Positions 1 through 12,166 of a DNA stretch of 64,000 nucleotides are shown piece by piece. Each line of letters begins with the position of its first letter. The first letter of the stretch is position 1. The DNA is from Heloderma charlesbogerti. Lineage: Eukaryota; Chordata; Lepidosauria; Squamata; Helodermatidae. The notes under the pieces were generated by a model. The model was not told the origin of the DNA. It ran no database searches and worked only from the letters and a program-made list of their open reading frames with translations. The stretch is from the NCBI GenBank assembly GCA_026122225.1, contig JANEZZ010002707.1, positions 310,001-374,000 on the forward strand. The letters are read 5' to 3'. Position numbers and translations under genes: made by a program.

Positions 1-1300
1 CAATCACTTCATTAGCTGCAGTGGTTTTTCAAAACGTCTTTCTATTCATTTACATTTATTACTTGGCCTGTCACTAACGTTCATTAACATAATTGTGCAA
101 ATATATAACACAACACTGTACTTTAGCTGCACATCATAATTAGCTGAGGGCCCATCACCACTATGGCAGGGTTCCGTTGAACATCCTGCATAGCTCTACT
201 CGTTGCTCAGCCTATTTTGCTTTCAAGTTTGCCCCATAGGTCCCTAAAGTCCTAAAGACAACAAAATCCAAGTAGCAATTCCAATTCACTTGGAGCACAC
301 AACTCCGATTGGGGCCTGCAAGTCTCTGATGTCACAATGGATATTTTTTAACCTTCTAAGTGAATCACTTGCAAGACTGACTCACACATCCACAAGCGAC
401 ACACCCATTGGCTGCCACTGGCTCTGAAGCTCTAAGTCTGTGCTGTCACAGAGGGCCTGGCAGGCCTTAAGCCACACCCAACTGGCTGCTTTGGCACCGT
501 GAGAGAAACCCTTAAGAAACTGGCTATACATGAACAGCTGCTCATGTGGGAAGCAGCTGGTTCTGACTTTAGAACCCAGGAGGCCTCCCTCCCACTATTA
601 TCCCAACAAGCAGGCAAGGCCAGATTAGCTTGAAGCACAGGCTTGCTCCTTGCTTTTCCATGCTTTCCAAAGAAGGAGAAAGAACCCCAGCAAATCAAAG
701 CATTAGGAGCAGCTCATCACTTCAGAGAAAGAGTCATGCCATTGTCTTGCTTCTGGCTGGGCTTTTCCCCCTCTTCATGTTCTGCAACCTACTCCACCCC
801 CAATTAACACTGGAAGTCAAGACAGTGGCATGACTCCTCTGCAACAAGGGCCTATTCTTACTCCATTAACTCATGAAGGTTCTTTCGGTTTCCTGGAACA
901 GCAGGAAAAGGAGAGGGTTGAGTCACCACTTCAGGTCACTCCAGCTTTCCCTGCTTGTTGGAATACTTGTAGGTGGTAGGCCTTTAGGATTGTAAAGAGT
1001 GAGGTTTGGCTTTTCCCACAAGAGAAGCCACACTACATAGCCATTTCCAGAGTCTGTTCCAGCAAAAACAACAAAGTGTCTTGAAGCACCTTAAAGACGA
1101 ACGGATTATTCTGGCATAAGTTTTTGTGGACGCTGTCCACTTCATGAGATGTAGCCAGATTCTTATTCCACATTCTGAGGCCCATGGGCAATTTCTAGTT
1201 ACGCTAAAGAGTACTCTTAGGATGGCTCTTCCAGTCTAACAGTAGGATGGGACTGCAGGATAAAGAAGGAAGCTATACTGTACACTGTTATATTTGTAGT
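1..1300. other. Repeat-poor intergenic or 5' intronic sequence
   Basis: No convincing coding exon, RNA gene or recognised repeat was found. Open frames here are short, lack domain-like composition and occur on both strands as expected by chance. An unrecognised untranslated exon or control element of KBTBD12 cannot be excluded. Confidence 0.4.
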
Positions 1301-1569
1301 CTAGTGAATCATAGTGACTAAGAGAGACTTAAAGTACAATCCTATGGACCCTGGGAGGGCATCCCATGGGCCATAGGATATTGCAGACTGCCTGGTCTGT
1401 GGACAAAGAAGGGGGTCTACCTGCAGAGTGGGAGGTTGTACATGGCAGCAGAGTTTTCCTTAAGGAGGCCACTATCTTTCAGCATCAGTTCCCCCATCAC
1501 TGAGAGAATGTATGTGAGTCAATTTGAGCACTGTAATGTACTATCTGAAGGCTATTACTAGTAGTAGGG

Positions 1570-2085
1570 ATGGAATTCCATTTCTGCTCAGTTTTGATAA
1601 GAATCCACCAAAGTTCTCCATAGTCAGGCAAGAAAGAACTTGAGATTGTAAAAAACTGAATGTGTGAGAAACCAAAACTGACATATTCATCCATCCAGGC
1701 CCAACGAGTGCTTTGCTTTTAAAAGGCTGGGTTTGAGTCCCTGGGTATTCAGCCATGTTAGTGCTTAGAGTTGCCACCACTTTCTTCTGACAGGGTCCTC
1801 ATCATTAACAGCTTTATGGCAGGCAGGGTACATGCACATCATGGTCCTCTCCATGCTGGGAATAGCTGTACCTAGTGAATTTGGCTGGTGCAGATTGGTG
1901 AGAATTTCATTACAGTTCTTTTATAAGAATTTACCAAAATTTGAAAAGTTCTTTGTATACAGGAGAGAAAGGAATTGAGATTTAAACCATTCAAATGTGA
2001 GAGAAAGCGAAACGGACAGATTCACCCATCCTGAAGTAGTAGGAAGGCTAAGTATGAGATACACAAATCCCTGGGGGTTTACTAG
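1570..2085. repeat. Two diverged copies of an unidentified repeat in tandem
   Basis: The stretch at about 1570-1745 is similar to the one at about 1905-2085, in the same order and orientation. Shared landmarks are a block around ATAAGAAT..ACCAAA, then GAGATT, then GAGA..C.AAAC, then ATTCA.CCATCC, and a closing segment reading about AATCCCTGGG. The offset is about 340 bp. I do not recognise the family. It could be an old tandem duplication or two insertions of one element. Confidence 0.45.
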
Positions 2086-2692
2086 GTCCACTTATTTTGA
2101 GATTTGCTATTTTTATTGTACTTTTTTGTATCTTAATACTTGGTTAGCTGCTCTGGGAACATAATTTTATGCAGAAAGTTTAGATTATATAAATTATGCA
2201 AGAAAAATTAAATTAAAAAAGTATTGGCACAAGGTAGTTAAAAGAAAAAGGCTATCACTTCAGTAATGGAGATCAGCAGAATATAGAAGTATTGGTCAGT
2301 CAGGCATCTTAGTGATGCCACAAGCTGCAACGAAAAATCTGAGCCTTAATAACAACAAGAAAAACTTTTCTAAAGCCACCTGTAAGGATGTCTTATCTCT
2401 TTTTAACTCCTAGGTATGTTTGCATGAGAGTAAACACTCAACCCAAGCCTCTTCAGTCTCTTAGCAAGGGCTGTTGCTCAATAACTACCACCAGCAGAGT
2501 CTTGTGGGTGTCCTGCACACCCCCAAATAACCAGAAAAGATGTAGAAGAACTGTTTTAAGGCCTCACCTCCTTGTGTGTCCACCCAGAATGCTAGGTTCC
2601 CCTCGCTAATCTGGCATAAAACCCTTGTCTAAGAAAGTGTGTAATCAAGCAATCTAACTAGTCTCTTGCCAGAGGGGGCAGGGTAGTCATTA

Positions 2693-2850
2693 TCATGCTG
2701 GAGTAGCGCAGATGAGATCCAGGTTCAAATCCCTACTCAGCCGTTAATCCCTCTTTGGGCAAGTCACTTTTTCTTAGCCAAACCTACCTCGCAGAGTCAA
2801 TGTGAGAACAAAATGGGAGCGGGGAGGGAAGAACCATATATGCTGCCCTA
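2693..2850 (+). repeat. Degraded tRNA-derived SINE fragment
   Basis: A B-box-like segment (AGGTTCAAATCC) is followed by CACTCAGCC-type sequence, a GGGCAAGTCAC motif and an AAAATGGGAG segment. This is the same order as the better SINE copies at 17275 and 49611. It is diverged and lacks a clear A box and 3' tail. Confidence 0.5.
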
Positions 2851-2869
2851 CTGAACTCTGTCGAGAAAG

Positions 2870-3118
2870 GATTTATTTATTTATTTATTATTGCATTTCT
2901 ATCCCGCCTTTTTTCCTCTTGCAAGGAACCCAAGGTGGCTTACACTATCCTCCTCCTCTCCATTTTATCCTCACAACAACAACCCTGTGAGGTAGGTTGG
3001 GCTGAGAATGTGTGACTGGCCCAAAGTCACCCAGTGAGCTTCCATGGCCAAGTGGGGACTAGAACCCGGATCTCCCAGCTCCCAGTCCAACACTCTTGCC
3101 ACTACACCACACTGGCTG
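2870..3118 (-). repeat. tRNA-derived SINE, near full length
   Basis: Read on the minus strand it begins with a tRNA-like head (GTAGTGGCAAGAGTGTTGGA, A-box region), has a B-box-like GGTTCTAGTCC, then the body with CTGGGCCAGTCAC and GAGGATAAAATGGAGAGGAG. It ends in AT-rich (AATA)n at 2870-2890. At least five copies with the same plan occur in this window. I do not assign a database name; a Squam-type squamate SINE is plausible. Confidence 0.75.
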
Positions 3119-3159
3119 CGAATCTAGTGGGAAGAAAATGTAAATGAATGAATAAACTA

Positions 3160-3320
3160 ATGTTGGTTTTATTGTTGCTTGTATTGCTATTTTATTGTGT
3201 TTATGTTTTTATCACTTTTAATATTTTAACTGTTTTTATGTATTTTATTGCTGTGAGCCGCCTTAGGAGGGTTTCTGCCCTGAAAGACGGCCAACAAAAT
3301 TCTTAAACAAATAAATAACT
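3160..3320 (+). repeat. L2-type LINE 3' tail
   Basis: A T-rich stretch with repeated TTTTA..TGTTTTTAT words leads into GTGAGCCGCCTTAGGAGGG, then GAAAGACGG, and ends in AAATAAATAA. The same arrangement closes the longer L2 copies at 31175 and 56510. No coding part is attached. Confidence 0.6.
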
Positions 3321-3699
3321 TGAATCCCTTTAGACAAAACTCTTACTAAATATAGTATTTTATATTATACAGAAGATGTAGAAAAGTGTGGCATAAAAAG
3401 TAGTGGAAGCAAGGATTACTTGGGCTGCTGTGTTCTTTCTTTTTTTTAGCTTGGGTGTATTTACCCATCAGAGCTCAAACATTACAGGTTCTGCCGTCGT
3501 TTATTCAAGGTATATTGAAGTGTCCAATGTGGCACTGATGGCATGACTTCTAGGCCCACCATGTCCTGTAGAAGCAAAATCCAGCCCTTGTGTCTTCTGT
3601 GCAAGCCCAAGGAGACAGACAGACAGACAGACAGACACTCTGGTTCCACCTCTCTTTAATATATAACACCTTCAAGATTGGGGAAAGGATGCCCCCCCC

Positions 3700-4046
3700 C
3701 AGGGATGCAGAACCTGAGGCCCAGGGGCCAAATCTGGCCTGCCTGGGGTCTCAAACTGGCCCTCCGAGTTTCCCAAGGTGCCCACACCCCTTCCCCTGGC
3801 TACACCTCCTTTCCCCCGACCACAGATGGTTTGGCAGTTTCCTGGATCTTGTGCGTTTTTTTCCCCATTCTAGAAGGTTGAAATGCTTCTAAGGCTTTGT
3901 TACTGAAAGTAAGAGGTTTAAGCTAAAATATGTCTTTGAGCCTTCCCCTTTTGCTTTTGGCCCCAACCCACCACTGGAATGCAGCTCCTGACAGCTTCTC
4001 TGACGTGGAATTTGGCTCTTGGACTGAAAGAGGTTCCTCACCCCTG
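3700..4046 (-). mobile_element. hAT-like non-autonomous element, about 350 bp
   Basis: The ends read CAGGGATGCAGAACCT and the complement of AGGTTCCTCACCCCTG, so they form short terminal inverted repeats of hAT type. The interior (words such as GGCCAAATCTGGCC and CCCATTCTAGAAGGTTGAAATGC) matches copies at 32701, 40425 and 43227. The left flank is a C run, so no target duplication can be read. No transposase is encoded. Confidence 0.65.
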
Positions 4047-4489
4047 CATTAGGATAAGGGCTAATATACATTACAAGCAATATCAAATATGAAGAGGCAG
4101 AGTTTGTGAAAAGCCAATCAAGGAATCTAATTCAGAATTGAGGTTCCCATCTCCTATGCTGCCAATTCAAATTCATAGTAGCAGGAAGGGTATCTAATTT
4201 TCACATCACTAGGTGGCCCGGAATTGGGACTCACCATTTGCCATATACATAGTGGAAAAGGTAAGGAGCTAGGTTTTGCTGTCTAGGTAACAAACAATAT
4301 ATATAATGGGTCACATGACTGCGCAGGCTTTGTGGTCTCCCAAAATGGTGCTTGGGCACTTTAAAATGGCAGTAGCCTTTTCAAGCAGGCTAGGATCATC
4401 ACACCACCAAGGAAGATGAAATTTTGAATCCTGAAATTTGTTAGAGGAAGTGTGCATCTCAAAATGGGCTGCAGGGGAACACAAGTGGG

Positions 4490-4615
4490 AGGGTGCTATT
4501 GCACTCCTGTCCTGCTTGTGGGCGTCCTATGGGCATCTGTTGGCCACTGTGGGAACCAAATTGTGGACTAGATAGGCCTTTGGACTGATCCAGCACAGGT
4601 CTTCTATTGTACTTA
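4490..4615 (+). repeat. LINE 3'-end fragment (CR1-like)
   Basis: Carries CCTGCTTGTGGGC, GGGCATCTG.TTGGCCACTGTGGGAAC, then GGACTAGATAGGCCTTTGGAC and CTGATCCAGCA. The same words recur at 42385-42505 and, in part, at 47505-47578 and 6310-6360. I infer a dispersed LINE 3' end; assignment to CR1 is from memory of common reptile repeats. Confidence 0.5.
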
Positions 4616-4619
4616 GGTC

Positions 4620-6240
4620 CTTGTGGATTAAACGTTTCAGGCTGTTCTCCAAGCACAGCAACTATTCACTTGTCCACAAAAGAAATAGATTATTCTTGAA
4701 ATATTAAATTCATATAGATAAATATAAAATATCTCCAGTATTTATAGCTTTGCCTTTAAAAAAATGCTTATTTATGCTTTGTCTCCTTTTTATTGCTGCT
4801 GATGACTACATAACCTACTTTACAAGGCCCACAAAATGAATATAACAGAGAGAAAGAGAGAAGAAATGGTAATTCTTTGTTGGATGGCATGTTGCCGCAT
4901 TTTAGCAGCCAAACTGGACACAATCACAGAGGAAAGGTTATTATTGTGCAGCCTGGCTCTCTCTTGCCACTTTCCCACTTGACAAAAGTACCATCCATCA
5001 TGCTTTGCATTCCAATTTTTCTGTGTTTTCTTTTCCAGCTCATCATAACATAATTACGATTCTTCAATTTCTTCCCAGCCAGGGACCGATACTTTTCTTC
5101 TACTAAAACAACAGCTGCACAATAAAAAGTGGACAAATCGGCAACAAAGGTAAAAAATATGTCTGAAACATGGCTGTGGTTACCTGCCCATATTGCATAC
5201 TTTATAAATGCTGATAAGTGGCATAGCTGATTTCCAAGAAAGTGGTGCTAGCCTGCTGGGAGAACTTAATAGAAGGAGGGATTGGAAACATCACAGTGGA
5301 GGTTGCTGATGGTCTTCCCATCTTCTCCAGAGCTGACCTGTTTCTGTGAAAATTGTAGCAGCAGGAAATCAGATGCCTGCAGCAGAACCAAGGAGCAGGA
5401 GAAAAAAGGCACAGTAGCATTCACTCCCCAAGGAAGATCAGTGTCCTGCAGATGCCATGGCATCCCCAAGGAAGTGACAGCCACCTTTTACTGGGAGGAT
5501 GAAAGCTACAGGGAAGGATAACTACCCTAGTGGTAGAACTTTGGCTATTGGGCAGTATAGAAATGAAATCAATAAATAGTAAACCATGTAATTTTGGAGA
5601 AGGGGTTTGCCAAATGGATTACCTTCCCTACCATTAGGCACTTGTGACTGTTTGTCAGAGAAGAGAGGATTTTTGTGGCACATTATCTTTTATATATCTT
5701 TTCTTTATTATGATCTGTTCAATTTCCTTTCAAAGTAGGAGTTATTAGAAGTGTATCGCTATTCATATATTAGACTCACCACAACCCCTGTTTATAGGGA
5801 ATGATAGGTTGGGGAGCTCTGTCCTGTGGGTCATTCAATACCCAGAATGGTCCTAGATGGGAATATGACTAAACCTTGGCTTAACTCTGGCAGGTGATGA
5901 GCAAATACACAGGGGTGATGTTTCCTTTTCTCCTTCTCAAATTCACTTAAATTGTGATGCCTTGGGTCATTTAAACTTGATATATGAACAATTCCTTATA
6001 TTTTTAACCATCTAATTGTTGAAAGACTGATCATATTGGCCTACATTACATAGCCCCATAAATGCAGATATATATATATGTGTCAGATAATTATTGAGAT
6101 GGAGTTTTTAAATTTATCAATGAAATTGACTGGAGCATGGAGAAACACATTGTGAATATTTTTGCAGGCAGTGGTGTACATCTCACTATTGTTAACAAGA
6201 AGTTATAGATTATAGCGCCTGGATGTTAAAGACAGGAGGG
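4620..6240. other. No recognisable gene or repeat
   Basis: AT-rich sequence with only short chance frames. A short ATATATAT run lies near 6070. Nothing supports an exon. Confidence 0.35.
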
Positions 6241-6258
6241 CTACCATTTCTGCCTCTC

Positions 6259-6261
<3 letters not shown>

Positions 6262-6298
<37 letters not shown>

Positions 6299-6306
6299 CT
6301 CTTTCT
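6262..6306. repeat. (CT)n microsatellite
   Basis: An almost pure CT run followed by TTTCTTTCTCTTTCTC. The reverse-strand frame across it (Arg-Glu repeats) is an artefact of the dinucleotide. Confidence 0.9.
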
Positions 6307-6585
6307 CACTGTTGGAAACAGGTTGCTGGACTACATAGACCTTTGCTCTGATCCAGTTAGTGTGGCTACTTACACATTGCCAAAAAAAAAAAAAAAGAAA
6401 ACGAAAGAGGTGCATAAGATTTGCATAAGGTTTGCATATGCCAGTTTATATGTATAGATGTTCCTTTAGAAAGAACTACTATACAAAACATCTCACCATA
6501 GTGGAGAAGAGTGACGGGGTGAAGCGTGCACCTGCTCAGTTTGCTGTCCAAGGTCTAACTGCTGGTGGGCAACTTCAAGACCCTA

Positions 6586-7014
6586 AGGGCGCAATCCTAT
6601 CAAGATAGGTGGCTGCCTCCGAACTTGGAGGCGACTGCCTATCCAAAGCAAGGCGGGAGAGGAGAGGCACGGGGGGGATCATTCCCTCCATGCCTCTCCT
6701 GCTTTGCTATTTTCCACTAGACAGCCATTTTTGGCTGTCTAGCCACGGGGGCCGGAGGGGCAACCAGGAGAGGAGGCTGCTGTACGACACTCAGCTCCGC
6801 TCTCCCCGCCCTGGAACGCCCCCAGCCCAGCTCCACACTCCTCTTCTGAGCGTGGAGAGGGGGCTTCTCTGTGCTGCCTTGGAGGCAACGCGGACGTGGG
6901 TGGAGGTTGGTTTTCCGGAACCGACCTCGGAGCGCAGGTCCAAGGTCGGTTCCTGGAAAAGAGCATATCCTATGGCCCTCTAGGCAGTGTCTACTGGCCA
7001 TAGGATTGCTCCCT
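6586..7014 (+). mobile_element. GC-rich non-autonomous DNA element with inverted termini
   Basis: The left end AGGGCGCAATCCTAT pairs with the right end ATAGGATTGCTCCCT (14 of 15 complementary). The interior is GC-rich and contains a local hairpin around TGGCTGTCTAG (6720-6745) and a second around GGAACCGACCT / AGGTCGGTTCC (6915-6955). A related copy lies inverted at 19559-19945. No transposase frame is evident and no clear target duplication is visible. Confidence 0.65.
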
Positions 7015-7089
7015 AACTCTCTCTTCTTATGGTTCTTTAAATTGGATATGGACTGGTTCTTTAAACCATCTTTCAAATAGAAGTTGCCT

Positions 7090-7530
7090 TCAAATATTTT
7101 ATTTATTTATTTACAGCATTTGTATACACTCCACATCAGAAAGATTTCAGGTGAACAATAAGGATAGGATAAAAGAATAAAAACACCATGTTAAATAATT
7201 ACTATTTTTTAAAAAAGAAGCAGAGTTCTGATAAAACCGCGGACAGTCACTCAAGGAAGGCTTCCTGAAATAACAATGTTTTTAGGAGGCACCGGAAGCA
7301 ATACGATGTTAGCACCTGCCTGACTTCCAAAGGCAGCGAATTCCATGGAAGGGGGCCACGACACTGAAGGCTCTTCTTCTGGGGGACTCCAGTTGGGCCA
7401 TAGGTCCATGTGGAACCACCAGGAGCATGCCCTCTGATGACCTCAGTGACCAGGCAGGTTGATAAGGGAGAAGGTATTCTCTCAGATATCCCGGTCCCAA
7501 GTTGTGTACAAGTACTAGAACCTTAAACCG
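7090..7530 (-). mobile_element. L2-like LINE 3' fragment
   Basis: The minus-strand translation of 7309-7563 contains GPGYLREYLLPY, CLWKSG and AFSVVAPFHG-type words. These match the C-terminal region of the L2 copy at 55621-56208 (GPGYLKDRILPYEP, AFSVAAPRLWNSLP). An AT-rich tail (ATTTATTTATTTA) at 7097-7110 marks its 3' end. The frame is broken, so this is a dead copy. Confidence 0.6.
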
Positions 7531-7869
7531 GACTATCCTCTGTAAAGTAGGGCACATGGCCACTCTAGATCCAGCACGGTTCTTCTTACTCTTTTATGAA
7601 GAAAGAGTAACCCCTTTCCTGACTGAACCTGTGTGGGAGATGGTTAGTAAAACCTGGGGAGAATTGAGTTAAAGATGGCTGTGGACCTTTAAGGGCATTG
7701 CTCTGGGAATCCTGAGCGTTCTCCTCTGGGGAAATTCTGTGTCTGAATACACTTTACTGTGGCAAAATGCCAATGAGAAGCTGCAGTTGTGCCTTTCTGC
7801 CTGGCTTGCTGCCCTCACTATAAGCCTTTGAGTAAGCTAATATCTAGCTTTTCATCTGCCATCCTGAAA

Positions 7870-8030
7870 GTTAATTACTGCTGGGTTTATCTTTGTTTTA
7901 TTCTGCGCTGTTTTTGTTTTTTGTTTTAATGTTCGTACTGTATGTTTTTAATGTATCGTACACTGCCCAGAGAACTGAGCAGTTTAAAAGTACAGTAAAT
8001 AAATACATACATAAATAAATAAACTTAATA
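7870..8030 (+). repeat. L2-type LINE 3' tail
   Basis: T-rich sequence followed by ATCGTACACTGCCCAGAGA, AGCAGTTTAAAAGTA and an (AAATAAATACAT)n end. The organisation matches the L2 3' end at 31080-31175, which reads TGTACACTGCCCTGAGA. Confidence 0.6.
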
Positions 8031-8513
8031 AAACTATACTAAATGTACAGTATGGAATGCTGTAAATACAAAATTTAAGCTGAAATCCTATGCACATTCC
8101 CCTGGGAGTAAGTCTCATTGAACACAGTGGGGTTTATTTAATGAGTGGATATGCAGAAGGTTTGGCTGTTAATGTTATTTTAATATAACTATCAACATAA
8201 ATGACATTTGATTTTTGCACACCCAGTTTTGCCCAGGGAAAGTGCATCTACTACCTCTCCCAACTCACACTGCTGCCCACCTTGGCTGCCATCAAGAGCC
8301 ACCTGGCTATTCTGGGCATTGACTGAAAGTCCGGGCACTGAGCAGCTCCTCCCTCCAGCTGCTACTTGTAATGTTATCAATCTGGTCCTGAAATTGGTAA
8401 TAAGGGAGTTTGCCCATCACGATACAGAACTGGTATATTTGCATGGGCTGTAATGAAAACACCTTATGTTAGAATTTGACAATCAACAATAATTTTTAAA
8501 AAAATATATTCTA

Positions 8514-8745
8514 AGTCAGTGTAGCGTGGCAGTTAAACTGTCAGAGCAGGACTGAGGAGACTCAGGTTCAAATCCCCACTCAGCCAGGAAGCTCACTGGG
8601 TGACCCCAGGTCACTCTCTCTCTCAGCCTTTCCTATCACACAGGGTCATTGTGAGGATAAAATGGAAGGGGGGGGATCATGCATGCTGCCTGGGCGGAAA
8701 GGTGGGATAAAAATGTTTATTATTATTATTAATAATAATAATTAA
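8514..8745 (+). repeat. tRNA-derived SINE
   Basis: The head is GTGTAGCGTGGCAGTTAAAC, with B box CAGGTTCAAATCCCC. The body includes CTCACTGGGTGACC and GAGGATAAAATGGAAGG. It ends in an (ATT)n/(AAT)n tract at 8717-8742. Same family as 17275 and 49611, more diverged in the A-box region. Confidence 0.7.
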
Positions 8746-9216
8746 TGTGGTGCCAAAAGCATCCATTACACTATACTTTTCATTGTTTCATTCTAAAAGG
8801 GGCATTCATTAATACCTTTTCTCCATTCATTTAGTAGAGGTGCATGTCATTTGATATGGGAAAAGAAAAGCAAATCAAGGAACAATAAAGACTATGAAGA
8901 GGCCAAATTCCTCTCCGGTACATAATATTTTCCTTCCCAACACCAGACTGAAAGACATTAGTTATAAGTAAATACCCCCACCCCGTGTATTTCAAGCAGA
9001 TTTCTAAGTACAAAGACTCTGCTGAGCCATTCCAGGGGCACATCTGGGTTCACATTTTTCCTCCTCCTGGTTCGGTGGTTTTAACCCCAAACTGAAAAAG
9101 TTGATATGATATGATGCAAACAGGACAGTCAAATGAACTCCACCCTGGAATGTGACAACAGTGGAGCTTGTGGCCATGCAAATAGGCAGTAGGCAGCAAA
9201 GCCATACCATGTGTGA

Positions 9217-9580
9217 GCCCTTCTACATGAGGTTTTTATTGTGCGCTTGTGATTGCTCACTCACAGTAGTTTGTGGGTCCTTTTTGCGACACTGTCATCC
9301 TCAAGGCCTCTCCCGCTCTTTGCAACCATTATCATGATTTTCTCCTAATGAGGAAAGTCTGCTATTATTTAGAAAAAGCATTATAAAAGCCCCATGTAAT
9401 TGCACAATTCTGCTATACCACAACACCATCTAGTGGTTGTGTAATGGAACATATAGAAAAGCAGAGAAAGAAACCCCCTGGAAAAAGTCACAGGTAAAGG
9501 AGCCAATCTTAATCCAGCAAAGAATCTGGAAGCAGAAGCCCCCGTAAAGGTGCAGGATAAAAGCCTCATGTAGAAATGCA
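9217..9580 (+). mobile_element. Inverted-repeat DNA element, family with 12167
   Basis: The left end, about GCCCTTCTACATGAGGTTTTTAT, is complementary to the right end, about GATAAAAGCCTCATGTAGAAATGC. The interior shares the word CCATCTAGTGGTTGTGTAAT with 12400-12420 and CCTCAAGG near 9300. It is non-coding and non-autonomous. The superfamily is not assigned. Confidence 0.6.
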
Positions 9581-10030
9581 TCGAGTGTAGGATCAGATGT
9601 GGGTGGGCAATTAGATGTATTTCATGAGTGCCTTTGATTCCTAAATAAAGTTCTATACCAAAATACTAAAGTGCATGTTCTAATAAGATGAGCTATTTTA
9701 AAAAAAGTAATATGTGCCAATGAGAGAATCTGCTATAAGGGCATTTCCACATTTGATTATTTCAGATTAGTGCCAGTTTGAGATTTCTGTTATGCACACG
9801 TCTAGACTGCTGTGTTGCTGACACCCTAGTACCCATCTGTCCTATGGTCCTCCCCAAAAGGCAGCTGAGACTGCTCTACCTGGGCAAGAATAGGGGCAGA
9901 GATCTTTCTTTCCTTCCTACCGAGAAAAAAAGAACTCAGTCTCTCTCCTGGGAAGAGGGCAGTACACAATGATGAGAAACAAAACAAAAGGAAGAACAAC
10001 CTTTAATTCCACAAAGCAGACACTTTAAGG

Positions 10031-10162
10031 CATGGGTGGGCAACCTGTGGCCCTCCAGATGTGTTGGCCTAAAACTCCCATCATCCCTCACCATTGGCTA
10101 TGCTGGCTACAGCTGAGGGGAGTTGCTAAAACATCTGGAGGGCCACAAGTTGGCCACCCCTG
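10031..10162. mobile_element. Short hAT-type MITE (132 bp, palindromic)
   Basis: The left end, about CATGGGTGGGCAACCTGTGGCC, is complementary to the right end, about GGCCACAAGTTGGCCACCCCTG. Flanking octamers CTTTAAGG and CATTAAAG agree at 6 of 8 positions, consistent with an old 8-bp duplication with central TA. Copies of the family lie at 47005 and 50438, with relatives elsewhere. Confidence 0.7.
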
Positions 10163-10554
10163 CATTAAAGAAAGGAAAGGAGATTATGGACAGGCTAGGA
10201 AAGAAGCTATGGCCTGACATCCCCAAGGATATTCCATCCCACCATGCCAATAATAAGTAAGATAAAGCAAATATGTCAGAATCACACATGATCTGGATCG
10301 TGTCCTTTTTTTCTTTGAGAAGATTAAATACATGTTTACCCAGAAGCATGTCCCACCAAGTTCAGTAAGGCTTACTCCCAGTTAAGTGTGCATAGGAATA
10401 CATCTTTAGAATCCCAGCTTCACAGTAATCATGTACTGAAAGAGTATCTACTACTGGCTGAGGCAGGATCATGGACTGCTACCTGTTCAGTTGTTGTGTT
10501 GTTTGGCTCAGACATGTTAGCTGCATTTCAACAATTACTTCCTCGGGAGTAGCT

Positions 10555-10880
10555 TTCTAGTGGTGGCTGCACATGGGTTTTGTTTCATGGCAGTCCCAAT
10601 TCCTGTGGAATTCCCTGCCTTTAGAGGTCAGGCAGGCACCAACATTGTGCTCCTTCCGGCGCCTCCTGAAGACGTTATGTCAAGAGGCCTTCTCTGTGTG
10701 ACCAGTGTGTTTATTAAATTCCACCTTATTGGGATTTATCTTCTTAAAAAATGTGTTAACTCTTTTAACTTGGTGTTTTATTCTTTTACCTTATTGTTCA
10801 CCGCACCAAAATCTTCTGATGTGGAGCGGTATATAAATATTGTAAGTAAGTAAGTACGTAAGTAAATAAATAAAATGGAT
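10555..10880 (+). mobile_element. L2-like LINE 3' fragment
   Basis: Sequence encoding a GTGGAATTCCCTGCC-type end is followed by AGGCACCAACATTGTGCTCC and GAGGCCTTCTCTGTG. Then come T-rich sequence, GATGTGGAGCGGTATATAAAT and an (AAGT)n/(AAAT)n tail. This is the arrangement seen at the 3' end of the other L2 copies here. Confidence 0.55.
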
Positions 10881-11604
10881 CTGAGTCCACCAAACATCCA
10901 TCTCATTGAGCCACCACATGAACACAGCAGCAGGCACACAACTTGCTGATGGGCTCTTGTATTGGACTGGGGATACAAACACCTGCACGTGCTGGGCTTG
11001 TAGGTGCAGGGACTTTTTATACCATCACAGCAGCACCTTGTGTGCACACTGGATTCAATCCATGCCCAAACATTTTCAGGCTTTGGATCACTCCTTGCTG
11101 AACTGCAGCCATAGATGACATCTTATGTCAAAATAAAGGAGTGATTTTGAAACCACAACAGAATCAAAACACTTACGTTTGGTAGATTTCCCTTACCGCG
11201 TATCCTTAATTTCACTAGATGTTTTTCTGGATATATGAGCCTTCCTCTTTTTCATAATTTTTCAACATATGTTTTTAATAGGTGGTGTTCTTCCTTCTCC
11301 CCCACGCTGTGACGTACATCTCCTATTCATTTTTTTATTGTGCACCTGCCAAATTGCACAACATTGCATACGGTGAAACTGTATGCAGTTTCATGTAAGC
11401 ACTTTTGACAGCCAGTGACATTGCACTCCTGACCTGAACTCTCAAAATGCCTGAGAATGATCCTATATCTTCCAAAGAGAACTCTTAAAAGAGCATCTCC
11501 AAGGATATCCCATCCCACCCCACCAACAGGAAGCAAGATAAAGCAAGTATGTCAGGTGAAGTAAGATAATAAACACCAGACCTTTAACAATTTGGTCACA
11601 ATCT

Positions 11605-11712
11605 AATATGATTAGGCTGTAACCCTATTCCCATGTACCTGGAAATAAAACCCATTGAACTCAATGGGACCTCCTCCTGAGTAGACATACATAGATTGCA
11701 CTCTTAGGTGCC
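11605..11712. repeat. Short palindromic MITE around CCCATTGAACTCAATGGG
   Basis: The 17-base core CCATTGAACTCAATGGG is symmetric about a central A and is flanked by GGCTGTAACCCTATTC and GTAGACATACATAGATTGCACTC. Similar cores occur at 26262-26355, 27178-27350, 33405-33470, 37345-37415, 46555-46640 and 60995-61070. They have the GCAATCCTA / TAGGATTGC ends of a very common squamate MITE. No coding capacity. Confidence 0.65.
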
Positions 11713-12166
11713 TTTAAATTAAGTAATTTCAATGGGCTTAATCATGCCAATGGATTGTGGCTCCTGTTTTTCTGCAGACTGTATCTTAAGAGGATCTTAA
11801 CATCACTGCCATGCATCAAATATGTATTTATTTATGTAGTCAGAAGGAATTTGGCGTGGAGGTAGGAATAATCTGAAAGGATTATTTGCCCAATTTATCC
11901 TGGTTATCATTAGACATGCTGTAGGAAGTATTCACTACTAACCGCTAATCCAATTAAGATCCATGCCCAGGTGTGGCTAACTTATGTGCCCCGAATTTAG
12001 CTAGAATGTTTGGACACCATGCCAATTTTTCAAGTTATTTATAAAACGTTTAACCCATTTTTCATTCCCCATTACAGGGGTGGGCAGACTTCAGGCTTGC
12101 AGGATCTACCTTGGTTTTTTGTGGTAGAACCCCAAGGTCTACCAGCCAGATCCAGATCCAACACCA

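Noticed and set aside
6609..7080. Opposing 124- and 119-residue frames at 6609-7076
   Set aside because: They lie inside a GC-rich non-coding DNA element where stop codons are rare on both strands.
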